Position numbers and translations under genes: made by a program. From Bordetella trematum (GTDB lineage Bacteria; Pseudomonadota; Gammaproteobacteria; Burkholderiales; Burkholderiaceae_B): a stretch of 64,000 nt of DNA. The stretch covers positions 307,848-371,847 of the forward strand of contig NZ_FKBR01000046.1 of NCBI RefSeq assembly GCF_900078335.1, read 5' to 3'. How positions within the stretch are numbered: position 1 is the stretch's first letter; the number at the start of each line of letters is the position of its first letter. Positions 42,022 through 52,579 of this stretch are shown here, one piece after another. The notes under the pieces were generated by a model that saw only the letters and a list, made by a program, of their open reading frames with translations, did not search any database and was not told where the DNA came from.

Positions 42022-42423
42022 TTAGATACGACGACGCTTCGGCGGACGGCAGCCGTTGTGCGGAACGGGCGTGATATCGGCAATGCTCGAAATCTTGATG
42101 CCCAGCGCGTTCAGAGCACGCACCGACGACTCGCGGCCGGGGCCGGGGCCCTTGATGCGGACTTCGAGGGTCTTGATGCCGTACTCCATTGCCACGCGGC
42201 CAGCCGTTTCGGCGGCGACCTGAGCAGCGAACGGGGTCGACTTGCGCGAGCCCTTGAAACCGGCACCACCCGAGGTTGCCCACGACAGGGCGTTGCCCTG
42301 ACGATCGGTAATGGTGATGATGGTATTGTTGAACGACGCGTGAACGTGCGCGATGCCGTCCGAGACGTTCTTCTTAACCTTTTTGCGCACGCGCGAAGCG
42401 CCGCTGGTGGAAGCTTTCGCCAT
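42022..42423 (-). CDS. rpsK: 30S ribosomal protein S11
   Basis: 133 aa platform protein. Motifs are [20 protein letters not shown] and the C-terminal [18 protein letters not shown]. It lies between rpsM and rpsD with 10-15 bp gaps, as in the standard alpha operon. Confidence 0.98.
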
Positions 42424-42438
42424 AATCTAAATCCTCGA

Positions 42439-42804
42439 TTATTTCTTCAGGGACGCAGCAGCACGACGCGGGCCCTTGCGGGTGCGAGCGTTGGTGCGAG
42501 TGCGCTGGCCGCGCACCGGCAGACCGCGCTTGTGACGCATACCGCGATAGGTTCCCAGGTCGATCAAACGCTTGATCGAGAGCTGCACTTCACGACGCAG
42601 GTCGCCTTCGACGGTGAACACGCCAACGTGTTCACGGATGCGTTCCAACTCAGCGTCGGTCAGATCTTTGACCTTTTTGGTAACGGGCACACCAGCAGCT
42701 TCGCAGATCTTGCGGGCGCGCGTACGACCGATGCCAAAAATGGCGGTCAGGCCGATCTCGGCGTGCTGTTGCGGCGGAATGTTAATGCCAGCAATACGGG
42801 CCAT
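42439..42804 (-). CDS. rpsM: 30S ribosomal protein S13
   Basis: 121 aa head protein contacting the P-site tRNA and the L5 bridge. It begins [19 protein letters not shown] and includes the basic tail [17 protein letters not shown]. It directly follows rpmJ in the classic order. Confidence 0.98.
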   Translation of the reverse strand: MARIAGINIPPQQHAEIGLTAIFGIGRTRARKICEAAGVPVTKKVKDLTDAELERIREHVGVFTVEGDLRREVQLSIKRLIDLGTYRGMRHKRGLPVRGQRTRTNARTRKGPRRAAASLKK

Positions 42805-42846
42805 GACTGTTCCTTGATTTAATCCGTTGCGTAACGCTAACCAGGG

Positions 42847-42960
42847 TTAGCCTTGACGCTGCTTGTGACGCGGGTCGGTGCAGATGACGCGCACCACGCC
42901 GTGACGTTTGATAACTTTGCAATTGCGGCAGATCCGCTTAACCGATGCCATTACTTTCAT
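42847..42960 (-). CDS. rpmJ: 50S ribosomal protein L36
   Basis: 37 aa, easy to miss because of its size. Translation begins [20 protein letters not shown] and ends [12 protein letters not shown]. The zinc ligands CxxC, a third Cys and His are all present, so this is the zinc-binding form. It lies 34 bp after infA and 42 bp before rpsM. Confidence 0.96.
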
Positions 42961-42994
42961 GGTTGACTCCTAATTTTCCGTAATCCGGTTCCGC

Positions 42995-43213
42995 CTATTT
43001 TGAGCGGAAGACAATCCTGGCCCTCGTCAGGTCATAGGGCGTGAGCTCCACCGTGACCTTATCTCCGGGAAGGATCCGGATGTAATGCATGCGCATCTTG
43101 CCGGAAATATGGCCCAACACCACGTGGCCGTTTTCGAGCTTGACGCGAAATGTCGCGTTGGGGAGGTTCTCAAGAACCTCGCCCTGCATCTGGATGACGT
43201 CGTCCTTTGACAT
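42995..43213 (-). CDS. infA: Translation initiation factor IF-1
   Basis: 72 aa OB-fold protein that occupies the ribosomal A site during initiation. It begins [20 protein letters not shown] and has [19 protein letters not shown]. It sits between secY and rpmJ, the usual place in beta-proteobacteria. Confidence 0.98.
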   Translation of the reverse strand: MSKDDVIQMQGEVLENLPNATFRVKLENGHVVLGHISGKMRMHYIRILPGDKVTVELTPYDLTRARIVFRSK

Positions 43214-43239
43214 GCTTTCTGCTCAAGGCTAGAGAACAT

Positions 43240-44565
43240 CTATCGCATAGGCAAACCCGCACCCTTGAAGTTGGCCTTCTTGAGCAACGAGTCGTACTGG
43301 TGAGACATCATGTAGGCCTGAACTTGCGCCATGAAATCCATCGTCACCACAACAATAATCAACAGAGACGTCCCACCGAAGTAGAACGGTACGTTCCAGC
43401 GCATCACCATGAATTCCGGCAGCAAGCACACAAGCGTGATGTAGAGGGCACCAGCCAGCGTGAGACGCATCAGAATCTTGTCGATGTAGCGCGCGGTTTG
43501 TTCACCAGGGCGGATGCCCGGGACGAACGCACCACTCTTCTTCAGGTTATCTGCCGTTTCGCGGCTGTTGAACACCAGAGCCGTGTAGAAAAAGCAGAAG
43601 AAGATGATCGCGACAGAATACAGCGTGATGTAGAGCGGTTGACGAGGTTCAAGCGCAGCAGCCAGATCGCGCAGCCACCCCAGGCTTTCGCCCGTGGCAA
43701 ACCAGCTGGTGACCGTAGCCGGGAAGAGAATGATCGACGATGCGAAGATCGGCGGAATCACCCCTGCCATGTTCAGCTTGAGCGGCAAATGCGAGCTTTG
43801 ACCGCCGTAGATCTTGTTGCCCACCTGGCGCTTGGCATAGTTCACCGTGATCTTGCGCTGTCCGCGTTCGACGAACACCACAAACGCCGTCACCAGCACG
43901 ACCAGAGCCACGATGAACAGTGCGGAGATCACCGACATCGAGTTGGTGCGCACCAGGTCCAGCAGCCCCGCCAGCGCCGAGGGCAAGCCCGCGACGATAC
44001 CGGTGAAGATCAGGATCGAAATACCATTGCCCAGACCACGCTCGGTAATCTGCTCACCCAGCCACATGACGAACATGGTGCCGGTGACCAGCGTCACCAC
44101 CGTGGTGAAGCGGAACAACATACCTGCATCGACCACAAGCCCCGGCTGGGACTCCAACGCTACCGAAATGCCCACAGCCTGCACCAGCGCCAGCAATACC
44201 GTGCCGTAGCGGGTGTACTGAGTGATCTTGCGCCGGCCGGCTTCGCCCTCTTTCTTGAGGGCTTCCAGCGACGGCATCACCACCGACATCAACTGCATGA
44301 TGATGGATGCCGAAATGTACGGCATGATCCCCAGGGCAAAGATCGAAAAGCGCGAGAGCGCACCGCCCGAGAACATGTTGAACAGGCCCAGGATCCCGCC
44401 CTCGTTCTGGCGGAACAAGTCCGCCAGCGCGTCCGGATTGATGCCCGGGACAGGGATGTGGGTACCAAGACGGTAAACCACCAGGGCGAGGATCAGAAAC
44501 ACCAGCCGGCGCTTCAGATCACCGTACCGGGATCCGGTCTTACCCAGTGCCTGCGCTTTAGCCAC
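43240..44565 (-). CDS. secY: Preprotein translocase subunit SecY
   Basis: 441 aa channel protein of the Sec translocon with about ten membrane helices. It begins [20 protein letters not shown]. Pore-related [20 protein letters not shown] and the cytoplasmic loop [16 protein letters not shown] are visible. The start codon is GTG, preceded by GAGGTG. It is embedded in the spc operon after rplO with a 14-bp gap. Confidence 0.98.
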   Translation of the reverse strand: MAKAQALGKTGSRYGDLKRRLVFLILALVVYRLGTHIPVPGINPDALADLFRQNEGGILGLFNMFSGGALSRFSIFALGIMPYISASIIMQLMSVVMPSLEALKKEGEAGRRKITQYTRYGTVLLALVQAVGISVALESQPGLVVDAGMLFRFTTVVTLVTGTMFVMWLGEQITERGLGNGISILIFTGIVAGLPSALAGLLDLVRTNSMSVISALFIVALVVLVTAFVVFVERGQRKITVNYAKRQVGNKIYGGQSSHLPLKLNMAGVIPPIFASSIILFPATVTSWFATGESLGWLRDLAAALEPRQPLYITLYSVAIIFFCFFYTALVFNSRETADNLKKSGAFVPGIRPGEQTARYIDKILMRLTLAGALYITLVCLLPEFMVMRWNVPFYFGGTSLLIIVVVTMDFMAQVQAYMMSHQYDSLLKKANFKGAGLPMR

Positions 44566-44579
44566 GCGTCACCTCGCGA

Positions 44580-45020
44580 TCAGGCAAGCGAGCCGCCCGC
44601 GGCCTCGACAGCGGCGCGAGCGCCAGCCGTCGCAGTGATGCCGCGAAGCACCACTTTGCGCGAGAGTTCACCCGACTTGATGACCTTGGCGAAACGCACT
44701 GCCTGGCCAACCACACCCGCGGCCTTCAGCGCCTGAAGATCGATTTCCTCGATATCCAGACCCTGCAGCTCGGACAGACGCACTTCGGCGAACAGGTGAC
44801 GACCCAGCGGGGTGAAACCACGCTTGGGCAGGCGACGCTGCAGCGGCATCTGACCGCCTTCGAAGCCAACCTTGTGGAAGCCGCCCGAACGCGACTTCTG
44901 GCCCTTGTGGCCGCGGCCACCGGTTTTACCCAGGCCCGAGCCGATACCGCGGCCAAGGCGACGCTTGGCGTGCTTGGCGCCCTCGGCGGGCTTGATGGAA
45001 TTAAGTTGAATTTCCGACAT
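44580..45020 (-). CDS. rplO: 50S ribosomal protein L15
   Basis: 146 aa. The N-terminus is basic and Gly-rich ([20 protein letters not shown]), followed by RRLPKRGF and a compact C-terminal domain. It lies between rpmD and secY in the standard order. Confidence 0.98.
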   Translation of the reverse strand: MSEIQLNSIKPAEGAKHAKRRLGRGIGSGLGKTGGRGHKGQKSRSGGFHKVGFEGGQMPLQRRLPKRGFTPLGRHLFAEVRLSELQGLDIEEIDLQALKAAGVVGQAVRFAKVIKSGELSRKVVLRGITATAGARAAVEAAGGSLA

Positions 45021-45029
45021 CGTGATTCC

Positions 45030-45215
45030 TTAGCCTTCCGACACGGAGACGAGGTATTCGACCTTGCGGATCATACCGCGCACTTCCGGGGTGTCGACGA
45101 GCACACGGCTGCTATTGAGACCGCGCAGGCCCAGGCCGCGAATGGTATCGCGGTGGGATTGCTTGGTGCCAATGACCGAGCGCACGAGCGTAACTTTGAT
45201 CTGCTTCTGAGCCAT
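45030..45215 (-). CDS. rpmD: 50S ribosomal protein L30
   Basis: 61 aa. It begins [21 protein letters not shown] and includes [20 protein letters not shown], both diagnostic. It is 3 bp after rpsE and 9 bp before rplO. Confidence 0.97.
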   Translation of the reverse strand: MAQKQIKVTLVRSVIGTKQSHRDTIRGLGLRGLNSSRVLVDTPEVRGMIRKVEYLVSVSEG

Positions 45216-45218
45216 GAC

Positions 45219-45740
45219 TTACCCCAGGATCTCTTCGACGGTCTTGCCGCGCTTGGCAGCAACGTCCGACGGGGTCAGGGAATTGCGCAGGCCGTTCAAC
45301 GTGGCGCGAACCAGGTTGTACGGGTTGCTCGAGCCCAGGCTCTTGGCAACGACGTTACGCACACCCATCACTTCGAAAATGGCGCGCATCGGGCCACCGG
45401 CGATCACGCCAGTACCTTCAGCGGCCGGCGAAATCAGCACCGTCGAGGCGCCGTGCTTGCCCACCACGGTGTGGTAGAGCGTGCCGTTCTTCAGGGCAAC
45501 CTTGAACATGCCGCGACGGGCCTGTTCCATTGCCTTCTGGACCGACACCGGCACTTCGCGCGCCTTGCCCTTGCCCATGCCGATACGACCATCGCCGTCG
45601 CCGACCACGCTCAGCGCAGCAAAGCTCATGGTGCGACCACCCTTGACCACTTTGCTCACGCGGTTGACCGCGATCATCTTCTCGCGCAGACCGTCGTCGT
45701 TCTCTTTTTCCGCGGCGTTCTTGCCTTGTACTTTAGCCAT
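45219..45740 (-). CDS. rpsE: 30S ribosomal protein S5
   Basis: 173 aa protein of the mRNA entry site with roles in accuracy. It shows [20 protein letters not shown] and [18 protein letters not shown], followed by the C-terminal S5 domain. It is co-directional with rplR and rpmD with short gaps. Confidence 0.98.
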   Translation of the reverse strand: MAKVQGKNAAEKENDDGLREKMIAVNRVSKVVKGGRTMSFAALSVVGDGDGRIGMGKGKAREVPVSVQKAMEQARRGMFKVALKNGTLYHTVVGKHGASTVLISPAAEGTGVIAGGPMRAIFEVMGVRNVVAKSLGSSNPYNLVRATLNGLRNSLTPSDVAAKRGKTVEEILG

Positions 45741-45755
45741 GTGACTGATCCTCGC

Positions 45756-46118
45756 TTAGAACTTCAGGCCGGCTTCACGCGCGGCTTCGGCCAGCGCCTT
45801 GACGCGGCCATGGTAACGAAAGCCCGAGCGATCGAAGGCAACCAGTTCGATACCAGCAGCCTTGGCCTTCTCGGCCACGCGCTTGCCGATCAGCGCGGCA
45901 GCAGCGGCATTGCCACCAGCGCCGGCGCCAGACAGCTGCGCACGCACTTCGGCTTCCAGCGTCGAGGCGCTGACGACCACACGATCGCCTTCCGGCGAAA
46001 TGATGTTGGCGTAGATGTGCAGGTTCGAGCGGTAGACCGAGAGGCGATGAACGCCCAGCTGCGCGATCTTCCGGCGGGTCGGTACCGCACGACGCAAACG
46101 GGAAACTTTTTTGTCCAT
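45756..46118 (-). CDS. rplR: 50S ribosomal protein L18
   Basis: 120 aa 5S rRNA-binding protein. It has a basic N-terminus ([17 protein letters not shown]), then [16 protein letters not shown] and a C-terminal [20 protein letters not shown]. It lies between rplF and rpsE. Confidence 0.98.
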   Translation of the reverse strand: MDKKVSRLRRAVPTRRKIAQLGVHRLSVYRSNLHIYANIISPEGDRVVVSASTLEAEVRAQLSGAGAGGNAAAAALIGKRVAEKAKAAGIELVAFDRSGFRYHGRVKALAEAAREAGLKF

Positions 46119-46136
46119 GATTCGTCCTTGTCGCCT

Positions 46137-46670
46137 TTACTTCTTCTTGGTCTCTTTGATGACGACGCGTTCATCAGCGTAACGCACGCCCTTGCCCTTG
46201 TAGGGTTCGGGTTCGCGGTATGCGCGGATTTCAGCGGCCACCTGACCGACGACTTGCTTGTTGGCGCCCTTGATGATGATTTCCGTCTGCGAGGGGCATT
46301 CGGCCTTCACACCAGCAGGCAGCTGATGCAGGATGTCGTGCGAAAAGCCCAGTTGCAGCTTGACGGCATCACCTTGGACGGAGGCGCGGAAACCCACGCC
46401 GACCAGGTTCAGCTTGCGCTCGAAGCCCTTGCTCACGCCGGTCACCATGTTGGCGACCAGAGCGCGCAGGGTGCCCGACATGGCGTTGGCGTGACGCGAG
46501 TCATTGGCAACGATGAACGACAGCTTGCCGCCGTCTTCGTTGATGATGACATCGCCGGTCAGCGACTGCACCAGCGTGCCCAGCGGGCCCTTCACGGTGA
46601 TCTGGTCCGACTGGATGTTGGCTTCAACACCCTTCGGCAGTTCTACCGGATATTTAGCGATACGTGACAT
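46137..46670 (-). CDS. rplF: 50S ribosomal protein L6
   Basis: 177 aa two-domain protein near the factor-binding site. It begins [20 protein letters not shown] and ends in the signature [20 protein letters not shown]. The start was chosen at the family N-terminus; the frame continues upstream into rpsH. Confidence 0.98.
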   Translation of the reverse strand: MSRIAKYPVELPKGVEANIQSDQITVKGPLGTLVQSLTGDVIINEDGGKLSFIVANDSRHANAMSGTLRALVANMVTGVSKGFERKLNLVGVGFRASVQGDAVKLQLGFSHDILHQLPAGVKAECPSQTEIIIKGANKQVVGQVAAEIRAYREPEPYKGKGVRYADERVVIKETKKK

Positions 46671-46680
46671 TCGACTCTCC

Positions 46681-47076
46681 TTAGGCCACGTAGCACAGGA
46701 CTTCGCCGCCCACGCCATTGGCGCGAGCCTTGCGGTCGGTCATCACGCCGCGCGAGGTCGAAACGATAGCCACGCCCAGGCCGTTCATGACCTGAGGAAT
46801 GTTGCTGCGGCCCTTGTAGATACGCAGACCGGGGCGCGAGACGCGTTCGATGCGCTCGATGACCGGGCGGCCGGCGTAGTACTTCAGGGTGATTTCCAGC
46901 TCAGGCTTGGCCTGGCTGCCCTTGATTTCAAAGCCGTCGATGTAGCCTTCGTCTTTCAGCACAGCGGCAATGGCCGCCTTCAGCTTCGAGGAGGGCATGT
47001 TCACCGTGGTTTTGTCGACTTGCTGCGCATTGCGAATGCGGGTCAGCATATCGGCGATGGGATCGCTCATGCTCAT
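46681..47076 (-). CDS. rpsH: 30S ribosomal protein S8
   Basis: 131 aa. In E. coli this is the translational repressor of the spc operon. It begins [20 protein letters not shown] and ends with the C-terminal [26 protein letters not shown] lies 9-12 nt before the ATG. A second in-frame ATG two codons later is possible. Confidence 0.98.
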   Translation of the reverse strand: MSMSDPIADMLTRIRNAQQVDKTTVNMPSSKLKAAIAAVLKDEGYIDGFEIKGSQAKPELEITLKYYAGRPVIERIERVSRPGLRIYKGRSNIPQVMNGLGVAIVSTSRGVMTDRKARANGVGGEVLCYVA

Positions 47077-47086
47077 ATTCGTTCTC

Positions 47087-47392
47087 CTACCAGCTGGCCT
47101 TGGTCATGCCGGGCACTTCGCCCTTCATGGCCATTTCACGCAGTTTGTGACGGGTCAGGCCGAACTTGCGGAACACGCCGCGCGGACGACCGGTCACCAC
47201 GCAACGATTGCGCTGACGCGTCGGGTTGGCATTGCGCGGCAGCTGTTGCAGCTTGAGCCGAGCCTGGTAACGTTCTTCGTCGGTCTTCGACTGATCGTCG
47301 ATGATCGCTTTCAGTTCGGCGCGGCGAGCGGCGAACTTGTCAGCCAGCTTGGCGCGCTTGATATCGCGATTGATGAGGGAGAGTTTAGCCAC
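47087..47392 (-). CDS. rpsN: 30S ribosomal protein S14
   Basis: 101 aa long form without the zinc-binding CxxC pairs. It begins [20 protein letters not shown] and ends [20 protein letters not shown]...TKASW. The start codon is GTG. It lies between rplE and rpsH. Confidence 0.97.
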   Translation of the reverse strand: MAKLSLINRDIKRAKLADKFAARRAELKAIIDDQSKTDEERYQARLKLQQLPRNANPTRQRNRCVVTGRPRGVFRKFGLTRHKLREMAMKGEVPGMTKASW

Positions 47393-47404
47393 GTCATCAG
47401 CCCC

Positions 47405-47944
47405 TTAGTTGCGGAACGGGAAGCTGAAGGCCGCAAGCAGCGCCTTGGCTTCGTCGTCGGTCTTGGCGGTGGTGGTGATGCTGATGTTCAGCCCACGCAG
47501 CGCGTCGATCTTGTCGTACTCGATTTCGGGGAAAATGATCTGCTCTTTTACCCCGATGTTGTAGTTGCCACGGCCGTCAAATGCACGACCCGACACACCG
47601 CGGAAGTCGCGCACGCGAGGCAGCGCAACCGCCACCAGGCGATCCAGGAATTCGTACATGCGTTGACCACGCAGCGTCACCATGCAACCGATCGGGTAGT
47701 TTTCACGGATCTTGAAGCCGGCGATAGCCTTGCGCGTCTTGGTGACGACGGGCTTCTGGCCGGAGATCTTGGTGAGGTCCGAGACGGCGTGTTCGATGAC
47801 CTTCTTGTCAGCCACGGCTTCCGAGACACCCATGTTCAGGGTGATCTTGGTGATGCGCGGGACTTCCATCACGGTCTTGTAGTCGAACTTGGCTTGCAGG
47901 TCGGCAACGACCTTGCTCTTGTAGAAATCTTGCAAACGAGACAT
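47405..47944 (-). CDS. rplE: 50S ribosomal protein L5
   Basis: 179 aa 5S rRNA-binding protein forming a bridge to S13. It begins [20 protein letters not shown] and includes [15 protein letters not shown] and [18 protein letters not shown]. In E. coli the S8 binding site for feedback control lies at the start of this gene; no equivalent structure was modelled here. Confidence 0.98.
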   Translation of the reverse strand: MSRLQDFYKSKVVADLQAKFDYKTVMEVPRITKITLNMGVSEAVADKKVIEHAVSDLTKISGQKPVVTKTRKAIAGFKIRENYPIGCMVTLRGQRMYEFLDRLVAVALPRVRDFRGVSGRAFDGRGNYNIGVKEQIIFPEIEYDKIDALRGLNISITTTAKTDDEAKALLAAFSFPFRN

Positions 47945-47956
47945 GTCTTTCGCCCC

Positions 47957-48277
47957 TTACGCCTTGGCGCCGACAACGGCACCATTGGAACGGAACACGC
48001 GAACCTTGCGACCGTCCTCTTCCTTGATGCCCACGCGATCACCCTTGCCGGTGGCGGGGTTGAAGAGAGCCACGTTCGAGATGTGGATCGGGAGCGTCTT
48101 TTCGACGATGCCGCCGGGGTTGTTGGCCATGGGGTTGGCCTTCATGTGCTTCTTCACGACGTTGACACCCTCGACCAGCACGTGGTCGGCGTCAACGATG
48201 GACAGCACGGTGCCGCGACGCTTTTTGTCGCGGCCAGTCAATACGATGACTTCGTCGCCTTTACGGATCTTGTTCAT
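47957..48277 (-). CDS. rplX: 50S ribosomal protein L24
   Basis: 106 aa KOW-domain assembly initiator. It begins [20 protein letters not shown] and includes [17 protein letters not shown]. It lies between rplN and rplE with short gaps. Confidence 0.98.
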   Translation of the reverse strand: MNKIRKGDEVIVLTGRDKKRRGTVLSIVDADHVLVEGVNVVKKHMKANPMANNPGGIVEKTLPIHISNVALFNPATGKGDRVGIKEEDGRKVRVFRSNGAVVGAKA

Positions 48278-48287
48278 CGTGGGCTCC

Positions 48288-48656
48288 TTACAGCACTTCC
48301 GGGGCCAGCGACACGATCTTCATGAACTTGTCGTTACGCAGTTCGCGCGTAACCGGTCCGAAGATGCGGGTGCCGATCGGCTCCAGCTTGGCATTGAGCA
48401 ACACGGCGGCATTGCCACCGAAACGAATCAGCGAACCGTCCTTGCGGCGCACGCCCTTGGCGGTACGAACCACCACAGCGTTGTAGATCTCGCCTTTCTT
48501 GACGCGTCCGCGGGGGGCCGCATCTTTGACGCTCACCTTGATGATGTCGCCGATACCGGCATAGCGGCGCTTGGAGCCACCGAGCACCTTGATGCACATG
48601 ACGGCACGCGCACCAGTGTTGTCGGCCACGTCCAGCGTGGTCTGCATTTGGATCAT
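48288..48656 (-). CDS. rplN: 50S ribosomal protein L14, first gene of the spc operon
   Basis: 122 aa. It begins [20 protein letters not shown] and contains the [20 protein letters not shown] block. In most bacteria it directly follows rpsQ. Here rpsQ is almost 10 kb away, and rplN is preceded by a separate near-consensus promoter with a leader of about 300 nt. Confidence 0.98.
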   Translation of the reverse strand: MIQMQTTLDVADNTGARAVMCIKVLGGSKRRYAGIGDIIKVSVKDAAPRGRVKKGEIYNAVVVRTAKGVRRKDGSLIRFGGNAAVLLNAKLEPIGTRIFGPVTRELRNDKFMKIVSLAPEVL

Positions 48657-48960
48657 GATTTTTCCTGTTCCAACTTAACTGAAAACACGCCCTTCCCTTG
48701 TTGGATAAGGCCCGTGCTTCCTGCCAGTTTTGGTCCCGTCAGGTCCGCGCTGCCTGCTGGCAACAACGACCCTGGGTTGAAATCCTGCGGAAGTTTCCCC
48801 TGAACGTCGGTCAAACCGGCACAAAGCCCTTCATCTCCCCTGAGGCGGCGCCTCGGAGGTAACTCTTGGGATGAACCGCCCGCAACTGAATCCGGGAAGT
48901 TATCCGGGGTGTTTTACCACCACCGAGCTTGGGCCAACCCAACCAACAATTTGGGAAAGC
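48657..48960 (-). other. Leader region of the spc operon
   Basis: About 300 nt between the predicted start site (near 48959) and the rplN ATG have no convincing reading frame. The region contains a perfect GAGGC/GCCTC stem at 48842-48854 and several other short inverted repeats. It may hold a regulatory RNA structure. Confidence 0.5.
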
Positions 48961-48965
48961 TGCTT

Positions 48966-48994
48966 ATTCTATCCCAGCCAGATTTTTCATGCAA
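48966..48994 (-). promoter_or_regulatory. Near-consensus sigma-70 promoter for the spc operon
   Basis: On the minus strand the -35 box TTGCAT (48989-48994) and -10 box TAGAAT (48966-48971) are 17 bp apart. Each matches consensus in 5 or more of 6 positions apart from one or two bases. The surrounding DNA is AT-rich. It directs transcription toward rplN. Confidence 0.75.
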
Positions 48995-49063
48995 GCCATA
49001 TTCAGGCACGAAAACAAAGGCTTGCCGTATCCGCGCCACAGTCGCCTGCCGCGCAGGGCGTCC

Positions 49064-49813
49064 CTATTTTTTCTCGTAGTACGCCTGCTCCCAGGCGTCG
49101 TGATTGGCCTTGCCGCGGCGGATCTCGTCGCTCATGGGCGCCAGCGCCAGCACGAGTCGGTTGAGCCAGCGCACCGGCGCGCGGCAGGGCCGCTCGAAAT
49201 CCACGAACAATACCGCCCTCAGGCCCGCCGTGTCGTTGTGCACCTGATGAGGGTAGAGATCATCGAAGATCACCGCCTCGCCTTCGCGCCAGTGATAGCG
49301 CTGGCCATCGACCTCGATCCAGCAGCGCTCGCGCGGCTGCGGCACGCGCAGCCCCAGATGCAGACGCAGCACGCCGTTGTATGGCCCCTTATGCAGGGGA
49401 ATGCGCTTGCCCGGCTCCAGGATGGAGAAGAACGCCGTACGCACCCCCGGGATGCCGCGCAGGGCCTGAGCCGTCGCCGGGCAACGCGCCAGGTTGCGCG
49501 CCGAGCGCATGCCGTAGCCCATGAACACGAAGGTCTTCCAGTGCTTGTCGCCGGTGATCATGCCGACATCCGGGGAAATCTCGTGAAAGGCGGGCAAACG
49601 TTCGCGATCCTGCAACAGCCGCTCCAGCTCATCACGGATGGCTGGCGTCTGCGCCTCCAGCGCCGGCACCCATGGGAAAGCCTGGTTGTCGAAAATCGGC
49701 CGGTCGCCCACCAGCGAGGCCCGTGCGATCCTGACATGCAGCCAGGAAATGAAACCGAACAACAGGCGGGAGAACAGGCTCTGGCGGGTTGGGGAGGCGG
49801 AATTCGGCGTCAC
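49064..49813 (-). CDS. Aspartyl/asparaginyl beta-hydroxylase family protein, LpxO-like
   Basis: 249 aa Fe(II)/2-oxoglutarate-type dioxygenase. The first metal His is in RIPLHKGPYNGVLRLHLGL and the distal His in FDDLYPHQVHND, with a nearby Arg/Val strand (LRAVLFVDFERP). The layout, including the short N-terminal hydrophobic stretch (LLFGFISWLHV), resembles lipid A 2-hydroxylase LpxO. A GTG start at 49813 is used because upstream codons look non-coding. An ATG at 49951 with good SD GGAAGG would add 46 residues. It is unrelated to its ribosomal neighbours. Confidence 0.8.
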   Translation of the reverse strand: MTPNSASPTRQSLFSRLLFGFISWLHVRIARASLVGDRPIFDNQAFPWVPALEAQTPAIRDELERLLQDRERLPAFHEISPDVGMITGDKHWKTFVFMGYGMRSARNLARCPATAQALRGIPGVRTAFFSILEPGKRIPLHKGPYNGVLRLHLGLRVPQPRERCWIEVDGQRYHWREGEAVIFDDLYPHQVHNDTAGLRAVLFVDFERPCRAPVRWLNRLVLALAPMSDEIRRGKANHDAWEQAYYEKK

Positions 49814-50082
49814 GGGGCGTGGTCTGTGCGGATAGGGCGCCCTGCCTGGACCTTTCCTGGCAGCGGCAAGGGCAAGCTGCGAACAAAGTAGGGAACGATC
49901 ATACCCAATCCGACCCCCTTGCCACCCCCGGGCAATCCCGGGCTGCGGCATTGGCCCCTTCCAGAAGATCCACAGTGGTGCAGACCACAACCGTCAAGCT
50001 GGTTTAGACTGACTCTTGTCGGGTGTGGGCATGCGCCCCCCTTTTTTTTCATTCCTCCCACTTCCTCCAAGGAAAGATTGGC

Positions 50083-51510
50083 ATGTACGAACAATTGGCT
50101 TTGTATATCGATGGTGAGTTTCTGTCCGGCGAAGGCCGCAAGACTCAGGATGTGATCAACCCGGCCACCCGCGAAGTGCTGGGCCAGTTGCCGCATGCCA
50201 GCCAGGCTGACCTGGATCGCGCCCTGCAGGCTGCCGAACGCGCCTTCCAGACCTGGAAGCGCACCTCGCCGATGGAGCGCGCCGCCATTCTGCGCAAAGT
50301 GGGCGAGCTCTCGCGCGAACAGGCCAAGACCATCGGACGCAACATGACCCTGGACCAGGGCAAGCCGCTGGCCGAGGCCGTGGGTGAGATCGTCAGCTGC
50401 TCCGAGCATGCCGACTGGCACGCCGAAGAGTGCCGCCGCATCTACGGCCGCATCGTGCCGCCGCGCAATCCGGATGCCCGCCAGATGGTCGTGCGCGAGC
50501 CGATCGGCGTATGCGTCGCCTTCACCCCCTGGAACTTTCCGTACAACCAGGCCATTCGCAAGATCTGCGCCGCGCTGGGCGCCGGCTGCACCATCGTGCT
50601 GAAGGGTCCGGAAGATTCGCCCAGCGCCGTCATGGCGATTGCCCGCCTGTTCCACGAAGCCGGCCTGCCCAAGGGCTGCCTGAACATCGTCTGGGGCGAA
50701 CCGGCCAAGATCTCCGATTACCTCATCCGCTCGCCGATCGTGCGCAAGGTGTCGTTCACCGGCTCGGTGCCGGTGGGCAAGCAGCTGGCCGCCCTGGCCG
50801 GCGCCCACATGAAGCCGGTGACGATGGAGCTGGGCGGCCACTCCCCGGTGCTGGTGTTTAACGACGCCGACGTCAAGCGCGCCGCCGACATGCTGGCCCG
50901 CTTCAAGATCCGCAACGCCGGCCAGGTCTGCATCTCGCCGACCCGTTTCTATATCCAGGAAGGCGCCTACGACGCATTTGTGTCGGCCTTCACCGAAGTC
51001 CTCTCCGGCATCAAGGTCGGCAATGGCCTGGATGATGGCGTGCAGATGGGCCCGCTGGCGCATGAGCGCCGCGTGCCGGTGATGACGCAATTCATCGAAG
51101 ACGCCCGCAAGCGGGGCGGCAAGGTGGTACTGGGCGGCGACGCGCCTTCGGACAAGGGCTTCTTCTTCAATCCGACCGTCATCACCGACGTGCCCGATGA
51201 CTCCATGCTGATGACCGAAGAGCCCTTCGGCCCGGTGGCTCCGATCGTGCGCTTCAAGGACACCGACGAAGTCCTCAAGCGCGCCAACAGCCTGCCCTTC
51301 GGCCTGTCTTCGTATGTCTTCACCGAGTCGCTGAAGACCGCCACCAAGGTGTCCAACGCCCTGGAGGTCGGCATGGTGAACATCAACCACTTCGGCAGCG
51401 CTCTGGCCGAGACGCCCTTTGGCGGCGTCAAGGACAGCGGTATCGGCAGCGAAGGCGGCCAGGAAACCTTCGACGGCTACCTGGTCACCAAGTTCATCAC
51501 CCACGTGTGA
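50083..51510 (+). CDS. NAD(P)-dependent aldehyde dehydrogenase
   Basis: 475 aa. The Rossmann and catalytic motifs of the ALDH superfamily are clear: [26 protein letters not shown], catalytic Glu in [10 protein letters not shown], and nucleophilic Cys in [22 protein letters not shown] precedes the ATG. Sequence class resembles succinate-semialdehyde and related dehydrogenases; the true substrate is unknown. It is convergent with the AraC gene and separated from it by a GC-rich hairpin. Confidence 0.93.
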   Translation: MYEQLALYIDGEFLSGEGRKTQDVINPATREVLGQLPHASQADLDRALQAAERAFQTWKRTSPMERAAILRKVGELSREQAKTIGRNMTLDQGKPLAEAVGEIVSCSEHADWHAEECRRIYGRIVPPRNPDARQMVVREPIGVCVAFTPWNFPYNQAIRKICAALGAGCTIVLKGPEDSPSAVMAIARLFHEAGLPKGCLNIVWGEPAKISDYLIRSPIVRKVSFTGSVPVGKQLAALAGAHMKPVTMELGGHSPVLVFNDADVKRAADMLARFKIRNAGQVCISPTRFYIQEGAYDAFVSAFTEVLSGIKVGNGLDDGVQMGPLAHERRVPVMTQFIEDARKRGGKVVLGGDAPSDKGFFFNPTVITDVPDDSMLMTEEPFGPVAPIVRFKDTDEVLKRANSLPFGLSSYVFTESLKTATKVSNALEVGMVNINHFGSALAETPFGGVKDSGIGSEGGQETFDGYLVTKFITHV

Positions 51511-51519
51511 GGATGAGCC

Positions 51520-51545
51520 CGCGCGGGGCATCTCCGCCCCGCGCG
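51520..51545. terminator. GC-rich hairpin between aldehyde dehydrogenase and AraC genes
   Basis: A perfect 10-bp stem, CGCGCGGGGC / GCCCCGCGCG, with a 6-nt loop lies between convergent stops. Like the one at 30746-30774 it lacks a T-run. Confidence 0.5.
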
Positions 51546-51550
51546 TGACG

Positions 51551-52549
51551 TCATCCGTCGATGGCGTCGCGCCGCCCGCCGGCCTGGCGGGCGGCTGCCC
51601 GGTACTCGCGCGCCGTCATGCCAAAACGTTGGCGGAACTGACGACTGAAATGCGCGGCATGGGCAAAACCGCTTTGGAACGCCAGCTCGGCAATCGAGCG
51701 ATGCGCATGGGCAGGATCCTGCAGCAGGCGGCGGCAGTGTTCCAGGCGCAGCGCGTACAACTGCGACTCCACCCCCAGCCCCGCAGCCTGAAAGATGCGG
51801 TGCAGGTAACTCAGCGAAATTCCGCAGGCCAGGGCGACCGAGGCCGGTGTCAGCGCAGGATCGGAAAGCTGGCGACGCATGTACGCCAGGGCGCGCTCAC
51901 GGTGCGCCAGCGTGACGCTGCTGTCGAGTTCGGAGGCCTGTGCCGCCTGCGACTGCACCAGGAACAGCACGATCAGATCGATCAGATGCTCACCCAGCGC
52001 ACCCACCTCGGCCTCGCTCCAGGCCGGCATGCCGCCCAGCAGATGATCCAGGTAGCTCTTGAGCAGCAGGCCCTGCGGGCCGCCGTCATCGACGCGAAGT
52101 TTATAGAACGACTCCAGCCGGCCAGCCCGCTGCGCCAGAGCGGCGCGCGGAAATGAAATGCTCAGGCTGCGATAGCCGCCGTCCCCCTGGGCAACGGCCT
52201 GGTAGGGCGCGCTCTGGTTCATGAGATAGACGCAGCCGGGCTCGACCTCGAAGCGCCGGCCCTCCTGCAGTACCGCCAGCGGCCCGGCCAGCGGCAGCCC
52301 GAAGGTGTAGAACTCTTCGTCGAGTTGCGACACGTTGCCGCGCGTGCGCTCGAGTTTCTGTCCCTGGTAGTGCAGATCGTTGAACTGCAGATTGGCCCGG
52401 CGCAGATAGCGCAGGCGACCGGCGAACGCTCCGCAGCCCTGCCCGGCATGCACCTCGAAGGGCCCGAAGGCGTCGGCCAGCGCTTCGCGCCAGCTGTCGA
52501 GCCGGCGACGCGGATCAACCTGCGTCGTGGCAAATGTCATGTCGGCCAT
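51551..52549 (-). CDS. AraC-family transcriptional regulator
   Basis: 332 aa. An N-terminal cupin-like ligand domain of the AraC_binding_2 type (NLQFNDLHYQGQ...YTFGLPLAGPL) is followed by a C-terminal double helix-turn-helix (about 225-325: TPASVALACGISLSYLHRIFQ and SIAELAFQSGFAHAAHFSRQF). It is divergent from the hydrolase-transporter operon. The 156-bp spacer contains a 22-bp-periodic repeat array that fits binding by this family. Likely activator of that operon. Confidence 0.92.
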   Translation of the reverse strand: MADMTFATTQVDPRRRLDSWREALADAFGPFEVHAGQGCGAFAGRLRYLRRANLQFNDLHYQGQKLERTRGNVSQLDEEFYTFGLPLAGPLAVLQEGRRFEVEPGCVYLMNQSAPYQAVAQGDGGYRSLSISFPRAALAQRAGRLESFYKLRVDDGGPQGLLLKSYLDHLLGGMPAWSEAEVGALGEHLIDLIVLFLVQSQAAQASELDSSVTLAHRERALAYMRRQLSDPALTPASVALACGISLSYLHRIFQAAGLGVESQLYALRLEHCRRLLQDPAHAHRSIAELAFQSGFAHAAHFSRQFRQRFGMTAREYRAAARQAGGRRDAIDG

Positions 52550-52579
52550 GCTGTCTCCCGGCGGGCAGAGCCCCACTCA

